From JAOUJD01 sp963841815 (GTDB lineage Bacteria > Pseudomonadota > Gammaproteobacteria > Burkholderiales > Burkholderiaceae_F), in assembly GCA_963841815.1 (NCBI GenBank), contig CAWJEE010000015.1, positions 124,001 to 188,000 of the forward strand: DNA of 64,000 nt. Reading direction: 5' to 3'. Both the position numbers and the translations under genes were made by a program. Below, piece after piece: positions 31,354 through 39,441 of this stretch (position 1 is its first letter; each line of letters opens with the position of its first letter). The notes beneath the pieces were generated by a model that saw nothing but the letters and a program-made list of their open reading frames with translations, was not told the origin of the DNA and made no database searches.

Positions 31354-34044
31354 CTATCCGCTCTGTCGCTTCACCGCCAACTTTCGCCGCTGCCATGCCT
31401 TGCGGACTTCCTCCAGGGCCAACATCGAGGCGGCGCCGGCGAGCGCCAGCAGCCACGGTTCGGCGCCGATGGGAGCCGTGCCGAACAGCCAGTTGCCGGT
31501 CGGCGTATAGATGATGAGCAGAATCACCCCGAGTTCCGCGACCAGGCCAAGCAGGATGTAGCGGTTGCTGAACAGGCCGAACGACAGCGACGACTCCGTC
31601 GGGTGGCGGCACAGGAAGACATTCATCATCTGCATCACGACGATCGTTGCGAGGCAGGCGGAGGTCGCCTGCAGGTACAGCGGATCAACGCGGTCGAGGC
31701 TGACGCCGTATTGCCAACCGGCGGCGTGGAGCACGAAGAAGAACACGGCCATTGCGGCCGCCGCTTCCAGGACGCCGAGAAAGAGGTAGGCGCGAGCGAG
31801 CAAACCCCATGACAGCAATCGCTCGTTGCGCGCCCTGGGCGGGCGATGCATCACGCCGGGATCGGGTCTTTCGGCGCCGAGGGCCAGCGCCGGCAGCATG
31901 TCGGTGCCAAGGTCGACCGCGAGGATCTGGATGACGGTCAACGGCAACGGAATGCGGAGCAGCACGAAAGCGAGAAACGGCACCAGTTCGGGAATGTTCG
32001 AGCTGAGGATGTAGGTCAGGAACTTGCGGATGTTCTCGAACACCGCGCGCCCTTCCTCGACCGCCGCGACGATGCTGGCGAAGTTGTCGTCGAGCAGGAT
32101 CAGGTCGGCGGCCTCCTTGGCCACGTCGGTGCCGGCGATGCCCATGGCAATGCCGATGTCGGCGGTCTTCAGTGCCGGTGCGTCGTTGACACCGTCGCCG
32201 GTGACCGCGACGATCTCGCCCTTCTTCTTCAAGGTGTCGACGATCAACATCTTCTGATCGGCGGCGACGCGGGCGAAGATGATCTCCTTCGCGTCGAGTG
32301 CGAGCTGCAGTTGCGCCGGCGAGATCGAGCGCAGCTGGTCGCCGCTGATGACCGTGGGCTCGTCGGTCTTCACCAGGCCGATCTGGCGGGCGATCGCGAG
32401 CGCCGTCTGCGGATGGTCGCCGGTCACCATGATGATGCGGATGCCGGCCAGTGCGCAGCGTGCGATGGCGTCCGGCACTTCCGCGCGCGGCGGGTCTTCC
32501 AGCCCCACGAGTCCGGTCAGGGTCATGCCCTGCTCCTCGCTCGGCATCCCGTCCGCGACCGCGCAATGGGCGAAGGCCAGCACGCGCAGGCCGGCCTCGG
32601 CCATCTGCCGCTGCGCTGCGAGCAGGCGTGTTCTCGCCACCGCATCGAGCGGCGCGATGCCGGCGTCGAAATGGACGAAATCGCAGGCCGCAAGGACCGT
32701 TTCCGGCGCGCCCTTGCAGTAGAGCGTGCGGCCCTCAGGGGTCGAGCACAGCACGGACATGCGCTTGCGGTCGGTGTCGAAAGGAATCTCGTCGAGTCGC
32801 GCGTGGTCGGCGAGCTCGCCCGCCACCTGCCGTCCCATGCCGGCCAACGCCTCTTCCATGGGGTCGCCGACCCACTTGCGCAGGCCGCGCTCGTCGGTCT
32901 CCTTCAAGCTGTGGCAGAGCGCGGCATTGACGAACAGCTGGCGGTGGTCATCCGTCAGGCGCGGCTGGGCCGCTAGGTCGCCGACGTCGATCAACCCGCC
33001 GCCCAGCCACAGGCGCTGCACCGACATGCGGTTCTGCGTCAGGGTTCCGGTCTTGTCGCAGCAGATCGTCGTCGTCGAACCCAGCGCCTCGACCGCCGGC
33101 AGGTGCCGCACCAACGCGTTGCGCTTGGCCATGCGCTGCGTTGCCATGGCAAGCGAGAGCGTCACCGTCGGCAGCAGGCCTTCCGGCACGTTGGCGACGA
33201 TGATGCCGATGGCAAACAGCAGGTTCGCCCAGGTCGGCAGTCCCATGGCCTCGCCGACGAAGAACAGCGCGATGCCCAGACCCGCCGCCAGCACGGCGAC
33301 GATGCGCGAAAGGTGCGCTATCTCACGCTGCAGAGGTGAAGAGTCCTTGCCGACCGTTTGCGTCAGGTGCGCGATCCTGCCGAACTCCGTCCGCATCCCG
33401 GTGGCGTACACCACTGCGCGCGCCCGACCCCACACCACCGACGTGCCGGCCAGCACGACGTTCTTTGCATAGAGCGGCGAGTCCTCGGAACTTGGCTCGG
33501 TGTTGCGCGCCTTGGGCAGGGATTCGCCGGTGACCGTCGCCGTGTTCACTCGCAACCCGAAGGCCTCGATCAGGCGGCAGTCGGCAGCAACGAGATTGCC
33601 CTCCTCGAGCAGGACGACGTCGCCCGGAACCAGCTCGGTGGCAGGCAGCTCCACGCTCTCGCCGCCGCGCAGTGCCTGCACCTTCTGAGGCAACAACTGA
33701 CGCAGCGCCGCCACGGCCCGTTCGGCCTTGTATTCCTGCCAGAAGGAAAAGATGCCGTTGACGAGGATGACGCCAACGATGGCCACGCCGAGACGCGCCA
33801 TCCCCTGGCCCGGCTCGAAATAGTCGGCAAGAAAGGCGAGCGCGGCGCCGATCCACAGGGTGATCGCGAAGAAGTGCGTGAATTCGCGGGCGAAGCTGAG
33901 CAGCAGCGGCTCGCGCCCGACTTCCTCGACGTGGTTCGGCCCGAACTCGGCGAGGCGGCGCACCGCCTCGGCCGCGGTCAGGCCGGCCGCCGTGGTCTTC
34001 AGGTTGGCGAGGGACTGCTCGGCGCTGAGACCATGGATCCGCAT
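31354..34044 (-). CDS. P-type cation-transporting ATPase, Na,K/Ca-like (P2 type)
   Basis: 896 residues, ten predicted membrane segments. Motifs: actuator TVTGESLP, phosphorylation CCDKTGTLTQ, nucleotide-binding KGAPETV, and hinge VTGDGVNDAPALK. M4 reads IVANVPEGLLPTVTLS, the PEGLL form seen in Na,K-ATPase-like pumps rather than the PEGLP form of Ca pumps. There are no N-terminal metal-binding domains. The transported ion could be Na, K or Ca. No regulatory or accessory subunit is nearby. The gene is monocistronic and convergent with the methyltransferase gene. Confidence 0.9.
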   Translation of the reverse strand: MRIHGLSAEQSLANLKTTAAGLTAAEAVRRLAEFGPNHVEEVGREPLLLSFAREFTHFFAITLWIGAALAFLADYFEPGQGMARLGVAIVGVILVNGIFSFWQEYKAERAVAALRQLLPQKVQALRGGESVELPATELVPGDVVLLEEGNLVAADCRLIEAFGLRVNTATVTGESLPKARNTEPSSEDSPLYAKNVVLAGTSVVWGRARAVVYATGMRTEFGRIAHLTQTVGKDSSPLQREIAHLSRIVAVLAAGLGIALFFVGEAMGLPTWANLLFAIGIIVANVPEGLLPTVTLSLAMATQRMAKRNALVRHLPAVEALGSTTTICCDKTGTLTQNRMSVQRLWLGGGLIDVGDLAAQPRLTDDHRQLFVNAALCHSLKETDERGLRKWVGDPMEEALAGMGRQVAGELADHARLDEIPFDTDRKRMSVLCSTPEGRTLYCKGAPETVLAACDFVHFDAGIAPLDAVARTRLLAAQRQMAEAGLRVLAFAHCAVADGMPSEEQGMTLTGLVGLEDPPRAEVPDAIARCALAGIRIIMVTGDHPQTALAIARQIGLVKTDEPTVISGDQLRSISPAQLQLALDAKEIIFARVAADQKMLIVDTLKKKGEIVAVTGDGVNDAPALKTADIGIAMGIAGTDVAKEAADLILLDDNFASIVAAVEEGRAVFENIRKFLTYILSSNIPELVPFLAFVLLRIPLPLTVIQILAVDLGTDMLPALALGAERPDPGVMHRPPRARNERLLSWGLLARAYLFLGVLEAAAAMAVFFFVLHAAGWQYGVSLDRVDPLYLQATSACLATIVVMQMMNVFLCRHPTESSLSFGLFSNRYILLGLVAELGVILLIIYTPTGNWLFGTAPIGAEPWLLALAGAASMLALEEVRKAWQRRKLAVKRQSG

Positions 34045-34172
34045 GGAACGGAGCTTGGCGCTAAGTTGGAGCTGCCTGCTTGACGGAGGGCTAACGCGTC
34101 CTCATTGCCGCCCCGGCGGTGTCGCTTGATTCGATCCGCGCACTTCGAACTGATACGCCTCGAGCCGCGCCC

Positions 34173-34979
34173 TCACCCCGGCATGCGCACGAACATCGGC
34201 ACCTCGCCGAGGTCCTGGAACCCGAGTTTCCGGTAGACGGAGTGCCCGGCCGGCGACGACTGCAGGACGCCGACCCGATAGCCCAGCTGCCGCGCCTCGC
34301 GCAGGGCCTGCGCCGTCGCGTGCGCGCCCAGCCCGCGTCCCCGTTCGGCGGCCAGCGTCGAGACGGAATAGATGCCGGCCAAGCCGTCGGCCAGGAAGAA
34401 CAGCGAGGTCGCGACGGTCTCGCCGTCCTTCAGCACCGCGAAGAACTGGATCGCGGCGTCGGCCGCCATGTCGGCGCCCATGGCCACCGGCGAGAAGAGC
34501 CGCGCCAGGCCGACCGGGATGTCGTAGCCCGTGGCCATGGCGTCAGCCCACGCGCTGCCGTCGCTGCCGGCGCCGACGCGCGCCCACGTGTAGCCCGCGG
34601 GCAGCGCGGTATCGCCCATCGCGTCGATGTCGACGGCCATCGCGGGCATCGCGCCGTGGTGCGCAAATCCCATCGCCTCCAGCGTCTGCGCGGCCTCCGC
34701 CGTGACGCCCTCCGTGAAGAGGACGGCGGCGGGCAGTCCGGACTCCTGCAGCGGTGCGGCCGCGGCTCGGGTCAGTGCGGGGTCATTCGGATTGGAGACG
34801 ATCGCGGCATTGCCCAGCGGGTGCAGCTCGCCCGTGATGAAGCGCATGAAGTCCGGCCGGTGCTCCGCCGCGGGCGGTCGCATGATGACGCGGAAGGCCG
34901 TGTCGAGATGCCGTGCGGCGCGCGCGCCGATCTCGTCGCGGGTCTCGGCGATCGATGGGACCATCGTTGCTTCGCTCAA
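34173..34979 (-). CDS. GNAT-family N-acetyltransferase
   Basis: 268 residues. The C-terminal half (about 150-268) is a GNAT domain with the acetyl-CoA loop TLAAERGRGLGAHATAQAL and the closing GVLQSSPAGHSVYRKLGFQDLG. The N-terminal half has a degenerate second domain, so the protein may be a tandem GNAT. ATG at 34979 is acceptable. The substrate is not predictable. No operon partner. Confidence 0.82.
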   Translation of the reverse strand: MSEATMVPSIAETRDEIGARAARHLDTAFRVIMRPPAAEHRPDFMRFITGELHPLGNAAIVSNPNDPALTRAAAAPLQESGLPAAVLFTEGVTAEAAQTLEAMGFAHHGAMPAMAVDIDAMGDTALPAGYTWARVGAGSDGSAWADAMATGYDIPVGLARLFSPVAMGADMAADAAIQFFAVLKDGETVATSLFFLADGLAGIYSVSTLAAERGRGLGAHATAQALREARQLGYRVGVLQSSPAGHSVYRKLGFQDLGEVPMFVRMPG

Positions 34980-35112
34980 GGGCGCTCCCTGTCAGTCCCG
35001 CGGTCGTCCGCGTCGCGCATTCTCGGTTGGCCGCGACCGCCGAGGCAATAGCGGCTGAGGGTGTGATCGCCTCACCGCCAGGCGGGTGAGCAGGCGCGTG
35101 GAGTCTGCTAGA

Positions 35113-35127
35113 GTAAGGAATCCTTAC
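35113..35127. promoter_or_regulatory. palindromic operator of the AbrB/PIN module
   Basis: GTAAGGA and TCCTTAC around a central A, 15 bases before the antitoxin start. A half copy (AAGGATTCC) follows at 35131 and doubles as the ribosome binding region. A dyad here fits autoregulation by the AbrB-type antitoxin. Confidence 0.6.
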
Positions 35128-35141
35128 TTGAAGGATTCCCG

Positions 35142-35450
35142 ATGCTCGCCAAGCTCACGTCCAAGAACCAGCTCACGCTCCCCAAGAGCGCGGTGGAAGC
35201 GGTGGCCGCGGCCGAGTACTTCGACGTCGAAGTGCGCGACGGGCAGATCGTGCTGACCCCGGTGCGCATCCAGCGCGGCGATGCCATGCGCGCCAAGCTG
35301 GCCGAACTCGGCCTGACCGAGTCGGATGTGACCGAAGCGGTGCGCTGGGCGCGTTCCGGCGCGCCGGCCATGCGAGCCGCCGAGCCGCGAGCACGCTTTG
35401 GTTCCGCAAAAGTCGCGACACCCAGGAAGAAGCCGGCGAAACGCGCATGA
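35142..35450 (+). CDS. AbrB/MazE-type antitoxin
   Basis: 102 residues. The N-terminal swapped-hairpin domain is MLAKLTSKNQLTLPKSAVEAV and ends near residue 45. The C-terminal part is helical and basic (KKPAKRA) and should wrap the toxin. AAGGA precedes the ATG. It overlaps the PIN toxin gene by four bases, and a 15-base palindrome sits in its promoter, so it is probably autoregulated together with the toxin. Confidence 0.85.
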   Translation: MLAKLTSKNQLTLPKSAVEAVAAAEYFDVEVRDGQIVLTPVRIQRGDAMRAKLAELGLTESDVTEAVRWARSGAPAMRAAEPRARFGSAKVATPRKKPAKRA

Positions 35451-35878
35451 AGCCGCCACCGCGGGTGGTCCTGGACACCAATGTGGTGCTGTCGGCGTTG
35501 CTGTTCGGCCGCGGCCCGACCGCGCGCGTTCGCGTCGGCTGGCAGTCCGCGCGCTTCGTGCCGCTGGCCAGCGCGGTTACCGCGTACGAGCTCGTGCGCG
35601 TGCTGGCGTATCCCAAGTTCGGGCTGTCGGCCGAAGAACAGTCTGAATTGCTGGCGGACTTCATGCCGTGGGTGGGTGCGGTCGACATCCCCGACCCGCC
35701 GCCCGCGGTGCCGCGCTGCCGCGATCCGTTCGACGCGGCATTCCTTCACCTCGCCGTCGCCGGCCGGGCGCGGGTCTTGGTGTCCGGCGACCGCGACCTG
35801 CTGGCGCTGGCCGGCGCGCGCGGCCTGTGCCCGATCCTCGACGTGGAGGCGTTCTGCCGGCAGTACCTGGGTGATTGA
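35447..35878 (+). CDS. PIN-domain toxin (ribonuclease)
   Basis: 143 residues. The PIN acidic residues are visible: VVLDTNVVLSALL (first Asp), AYELVRVLAYPKF (Glu), RDPFDAAFLHLAVAG (Asp), VSGDRDLLAL (Asp). It matches the COG1569-like group of putative PIN toxins. The ATG overlaps the antitoxin stop, typical for toxin-antitoxin pairs. It would cleave RNA in a metal-dependent way when released. It converges on the hydrolase gene at 35942. Confidence 0.87.
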   Translation: MKPPPRVVLDTNVVLSALLFGRGPTARVRVGWQSARFVPLASAVTAYELVRVLAYPKFGLSAEEQSELLADFMPWVGAVDIPDPPPAVPRCRDPFDAAFLHLAVAGRARVLVSGDRDLLALAGARGLCPILDVEAFCRQYLGD

Positions 35879-35941
35879 GCCGACGCCTCGGTCGCGCCTC
35901 GCGCTGCTCGAAGGGTGGCTCCCGGCCTCGGGCCGCCGCGG

Positions 35942-36952
35942 CTACCTGACCTCGAACCGATACGCATCCAACCCCCGCCCTTCGGATGCCAGCAGCGAAG
36001 AGGGACGGTCCTTCAGGTAGCGATCCAGGAACTCGCCGGCGTAGCGAGCGATCAGCGCCGCATTCGGCCGCGCCTGCAGGCAGGCGGCCGCGCTCGTGGC
36101 ACCCAGGCACCCCAGGTTGGTCCACTCGACGTGCGTTCCAGCCAGCAGCCGCACGTAGTACTTCGGCGCCGGGCTCCTCGCGAACGCGCCCTTCGGCCCT
36201 TCCAAGACCGGCGTGAGGCCCCAGTCGAACTGCGCGCCCTGGTACATCACGGGCACGGCGAGCTGCGGCAGGGTGCCGTGCACGATGAACGGCGCGACGA
36301 AGGGCGACATCGCAATGACGGCTTTCACTTCGCCCGTGCGCCACGCCGGCCAGGCACCCCCCATGGCGAGGACGGCGTAACCGCCGAGCGAGTGACCCAC
36401 CGCGCCGACACGCGACGTGTCGGCGATGCGCGCCAGCGCGGCATCGCCGTTCACCTTCGCGATCGCCGCACGCAGGTCGTGCAGCCGGCCGATCTCGCTC
36501 TGCTCGGTCCAGCGCGCGGGCTCGAGCAGCGGCTGCTCGGTGCGCAGGTTCTGCAGCCGCAGCGCCTCGCCGCCGATGCCGCACGTGGCCGCGTCGGCGT
36601 GGTCGGGCGCCGCCACCACGTAGCCGCGGCGCGCGAGTTCCTCCGTGAGGAAGGTCGACTGCAGCCCGCAGCCGCCGAGCCCGTGCGAGAAGAGAACGAG
36701 CGGAACGCGCGGGCAGGCGGCCGGCGGCGCGTCGCGCGCGACGCTGCCCGGGAGTTCGCCGCTGGCGCGCGTGTAGACGAACGGCTGCTCGGCCGCGGCC
36801 GCGGGATACCAGACCGCGACCTTGCGGCCGCTCGGCAGCGGGAGCACGCGGTAGCCGACGGACTGGCGGCCGTTGCAGTCGGCGGATTGCGCGCGCGCAC
36901 TCGCGATGAGCGCGAACAACGCAACGAGGACGACGACTGCGGAACGCGTCAT
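35942..36952 (-). CDS. secreted alpha/beta hydrolase, platelet-activating-factor acetylhydrolase-like
   Basis: 336 residues from ATG 36952; the long frame further upstream is not coding. A signal peptide MTRSAVVVLVALFALIASARAQ is followed by VAVWYP, PLVLFSHGLGGCGLQ (oxyanion region), and the nucleophile elbow VGAVGHSLGGYAVLA. The likely catalytic His is in LAGTHVEWTNLGC. Such predicted dienelactone/PAF-AH-type esterases are exported. Several cysteines (ADCNG, AATCGIGG, AACLQ) suggest disulfides. Substrate unknown. Confidence 0.83.
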   Translation of the reverse strand: MTRSAVVVLVALFALIASARAQSADCNGRQSVGYRVLPLPSGRKVAVWYPAAAAEQPFVYTRASGELPGSVARDAPPAACPRVPLVLFSHGLGGCGLQSTFLTEELARRGYVVAAPDHADAATCGIGGEALRLQNLRTEQPLLEPARWTEQSEIGRLHDLRAAIAKVNGDAALARIADTSRVGAVGHSLGGYAVLAMGGAWPAWRTGEVKAVIAMSPFVAPFIVHGTLPQLAVPVMYQGAQFDWGLTPVLEGPKGAFARSPAPKYYVRLLAGTHVEWTNLGCLGATSAAACLQARPNAALIARYAGEFLDRYLKDRPSSLLASEGRGLDAYRFEVR

Positions 36953-37077
36953 CGGCAAGCGGGGGTGACCATGGCCCAGCCTACCTGACGCCGTCGACGG
37001 TCCCCGCGCGAGCGACTGGATCGCGCCGCCGCCGCCTTCATCGGCCTGGAATCGGGCGCGCGGGAGGCCCGCCGCGC

Positions 37078-38157
37078 TCACTCGCGCGTCGCGGCGTTCG
37101 CAAACACGCGCCGGGCGTTCTCCGCGCCGATCTTGCGCGCCGCCTCGGGCGCAAGCTGCGCCAGCATGACGCGGAACAGGTCCATCCGGTACCGGTAGGT
37201 CTTCAACTGGCCCGTGTGCGCAACATCGGAACCGATCATGAAGCGGTCCGGAAACGCCTCGAACAGCTGCTTCATCTCCGGAACGACGCGGCCGGCATCG
37301 TCCTGGAACGGGTGAACCCAAGGCGACTCCCGAGGCCACTGCCGGCCGTAGCCCGCCAGGCTGCGGGGGCCGTTGGACATGCTGCCGAGGTCGCACATCA
37401 GGTTCGGGAAGGTGCGCAGGCGTCGCGCCGTGTCGGCGGCGCTCGCGCGGCCGCAGGCGTGTGCCCAGACGAACACGGTGTCGGGATACGCGGCGAACAG
37501 CGCTTCGGCCTCCCGGGCCGGCGCCTCCTCCGCCTCGGCATGGAAGACCACCGGAAGGCGCTGCTTCGCCGCAAGCGCCGCGATGCGCCGCATCGCGTCG
37601 TGATCGACGCGAATCCGTACTTCGCCGCCGGGTTCTCCGCCGGAGACGGACGGATAGGCGTGGTGCACCAGGATGAACTCGCCGAGGCCCCGGTACCCGC
37701 CCTTCCCAAGCTCGCCCCTGAGCTCGCGCAACACGAAACTGACGTTGCCCGGCTGATCGATGCGACCCTCGAGAAGCTCGTCGCGCTGGCCGCCGACGAG
37801 AGGGATGAAGCGCGCCGGATGCTTTCGCGCGTAGTCGAGCGCCTGCTCGTCGGTCGCCGAGCCGCCGGCTCCCGGGTTGCGGTAGTGGCGCGGCATCAGC
37901 ACCATCGACTCGACCCCGGCGCGGTCCATCGCCTCCAGCAGCTGCTCGACGGGCATGTTCCCGTTGAGGTGATTGTGCGCATCGACCAGCGGCATCGTCG
38001 CTGCCGCCGGCGTCTCGATTCGAATGGCGGCGCGGTCCACCCCGGTGCGGCCGAAGATCCCGGCCATGTCGACCGGAACCGACTGGCCCGCGGCCGGTGA
38101 CGCGAAGAGTGCGAACGCGGACAGGCAGAGCGTGGTGGCGACCAGTGTTCTACGCAT
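37078..38157 (-). CDS. exported amidohydrolase-family protein
   Basis: About 359 residues; ATG 38157 is preferred because GAGG sits 7 bases ahead, though ATGs at 38169 and 38208 are in frame. A signal peptide (TLVATTLCLSAFALFASPAAGQ) precedes the amidohydrolase_2 core: MPLVDAHNHLNG (HxH), VVFHAEAEE, VFVWAHACGRA and the closing MIGSDVAHTG (Asp). This is the TIM-barrel metal-dependent hydrolase fold. It is about 125 bases downstream in position of the PAF-AH-like gene start, in the same direction, so they may be co-transcribed with this gene first. Substrate unknown. Confidence 0.82.
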   Translation of the reverse strand: MRRTLVATTLCLSAFALFASPAAGQSVPVDMAGIFGRTGVDRAAIRIETPAAATMPLVDAHNHLNGNMPVEQLLEAMDRAGVESMVLMPRHYRNPGAGGSATDEQALDYARKHPARFIPLVGGQRDELLEGRIDQPGNVSFVLRELRGELGKGGYRGLGEFILVHHAYPSVSGGEPGGEVRIRVDHDAMRRIAALAAKQRLPVVFHAEAEEAPAREAEALFAAYPDTVFVWAHACGRASAADTARRLRTFPNLMCDLGSMSNGPRSLAGYGRQWPRESPWVHPFQDDAGRVVPEMKQLFEAFPDRFMIGSDVAHTGQLKTYRYRMDLFRVMLAQLAPEAARKIGAENARRVFANAATRE

Positions 38158-38470
38158 GACGCGCCTCATCGGGAAGTCGCTGTCGATCGGGCTGGAAGCG
38201 AGCCGCAAGTCAACCGCGCTCGCGGCGGCCCCGCGGACTCTTCATCATCTGTTCGCTTCGAAGGCCCGGCTTGACGATTCGCAACGAGAGTCGCGCGTTC
38301 GCGGCGATGCTGGCGGCGACGCGGGCGCGGCAGGCCCCGGTGGCGCGCACGAAGCAGCGGCGGGCGGCCCGCACTGCAAGCCTGCGACCGTAGCGAAGGC
38401 CGATAATCGAGCGCACCACCACTTTGGCGACCCGCGCCGTGCAGCCTCGTTGCCGCGCACGGCGGACCTC
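38158..38470. other. intergenic region between divergent genes
   Basis: No credible separate gene. It must contain promoters for the amidohydrolase (minus) and the NYN gene (plus). GATAAT at 38402 is a possible -10 box for the latter. The NYN reading frame is open upstream through most of this stretch, so a longer start cannot be fully excluded. Confidence 0.4.
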
Positions 38471-39361
38471 ATGACCCTCACTCACATCCTCGTCGATTTC
38501 GAAAACGTCCAGCCCACCGCCGTCGACATCGGCCTCGTCCGCGGCGACGACGTGCGCCTCGCCATCTTCCGCGGCCCCGGCCAGAAGAAGTACTCGGCCG
38601 ACGTGGCCGAGGCCTGGCAGCCGCTCGGCGGCAACGTCACCTTCGTCCACTGCGCCAAGGCCGGCCGCAACGCGGTCGACATGCACATCGCGTTCCATCT
38701 CGGCGTGCTGGTCGCGGCCAGTCGCGGCAGCGCGGGCGGGCACGCCCACTTCGTGATCGTCTCGAAGGACACGGACTTCGATCCGCTGCTGATGTACATC
38801 CGCGCGCAGGGCTTCGAGGCGTCGCGGGTGGCGACGATCAAGGCGGCGCTGCACGGCAGCGCGGCCGACAAGTCCGAGCCACGCGCCGCCAAGACGCGCT
38901 CGCGGCGCGGCAAGGCCGAGGCGGCGCCCGCGCCGGTGCCGGAAGAGAAACCGGCGAAGCGCGCGGCGAAGAAGGCGCCGGCCGCGAAGAAGGCCGTCGC
39001 GAAGAGAGCGCCGGCCGCGAAGAAGGAGAAGGTCGAGTCGCTGATCCCCGTGCCGGCACCCCGCGCGCGGGGCATGGCCCGGCTCACCCAGGCGCCCGTG
39101 GTCAGCGTGCCGGCGGCGCCGGCCGCGACCGCGAAGTTGACTCCGGACGCGCGTGCCAAGGTGATCGAGAGCCTGCAGCGCATGGGCGAGAAGCGCCCGG
39201 CCAAGCGCAAGGGCCTGGAGCGCCACATCGAATCGCACCTCGGGCGCAACCTCGAGCCGGGGCAGCTCGAGACGCTGATGGCGCAGCTCGAGCGCGACGG
39301 CGTGCTCGTCTTCAACGACAAGAACAAGGTCGAGTACCGGCTGCCGAAGGCGAAGAAGTAG
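38471..39361 (+). CDS. NYN/PIN-like domain protein with histone H1-like linker
   Basis: 296 residues. Residues 1-140 form a NYN (PIN-like) nuclease domain: HILVDFENVQP, GRNAVDMHIAFHLG and FVIVSKDTDFDPLL supply the acidic residues. A long Lys/Ala/Pro linker (about 150-200, with repeated KKAPAAKK-type units) resembles bacterial H1-like tails. The C-terminal 70 residues look like a winged helix, LQRMGEKRPAKRKGLERHI and LERDGVLVFNDKNKVEY. The layout suggests an RNA-directed nuclease with nucleic-acid-binding tail. The gene starts a block of plus-strand genes. Target unknown. Confidence 0.82.
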   Translation: MTLTHILVDFENVQPTAVDIGLVRGDDVRLAIFRGPGQKKYSADVAEAWQPLGGNVTFVHCAKAGRNAVDMHIAFHLGVLVAASRGSAGGHAHFVIVSKDTDFDPLLMYIRAQGFEASRVATIKAALHGSAADKSEPRAAKTRSRRGKAEAAPAPVPEEKPAKRAAKKAPAAKKAVAKRAPAAKKEKVESLIPVPAPRARGMARLTQAPVVSVPAAPAATAKLTPDARAKVIESLQRMGEKRPAKRKGLERHIESHLGRNLEPGQLETLMAQLERDGVLVFNDKNKVEYRLPKAKK

Positions 39362-39441
39362 TTCGCGCGCCGGGGCCGCGGCTTCCTGCGATCCCCCGCC
39401 AGCCGCGCAGCGCAACGGCCGCGCCTCTGCAGAGTCGCTAG

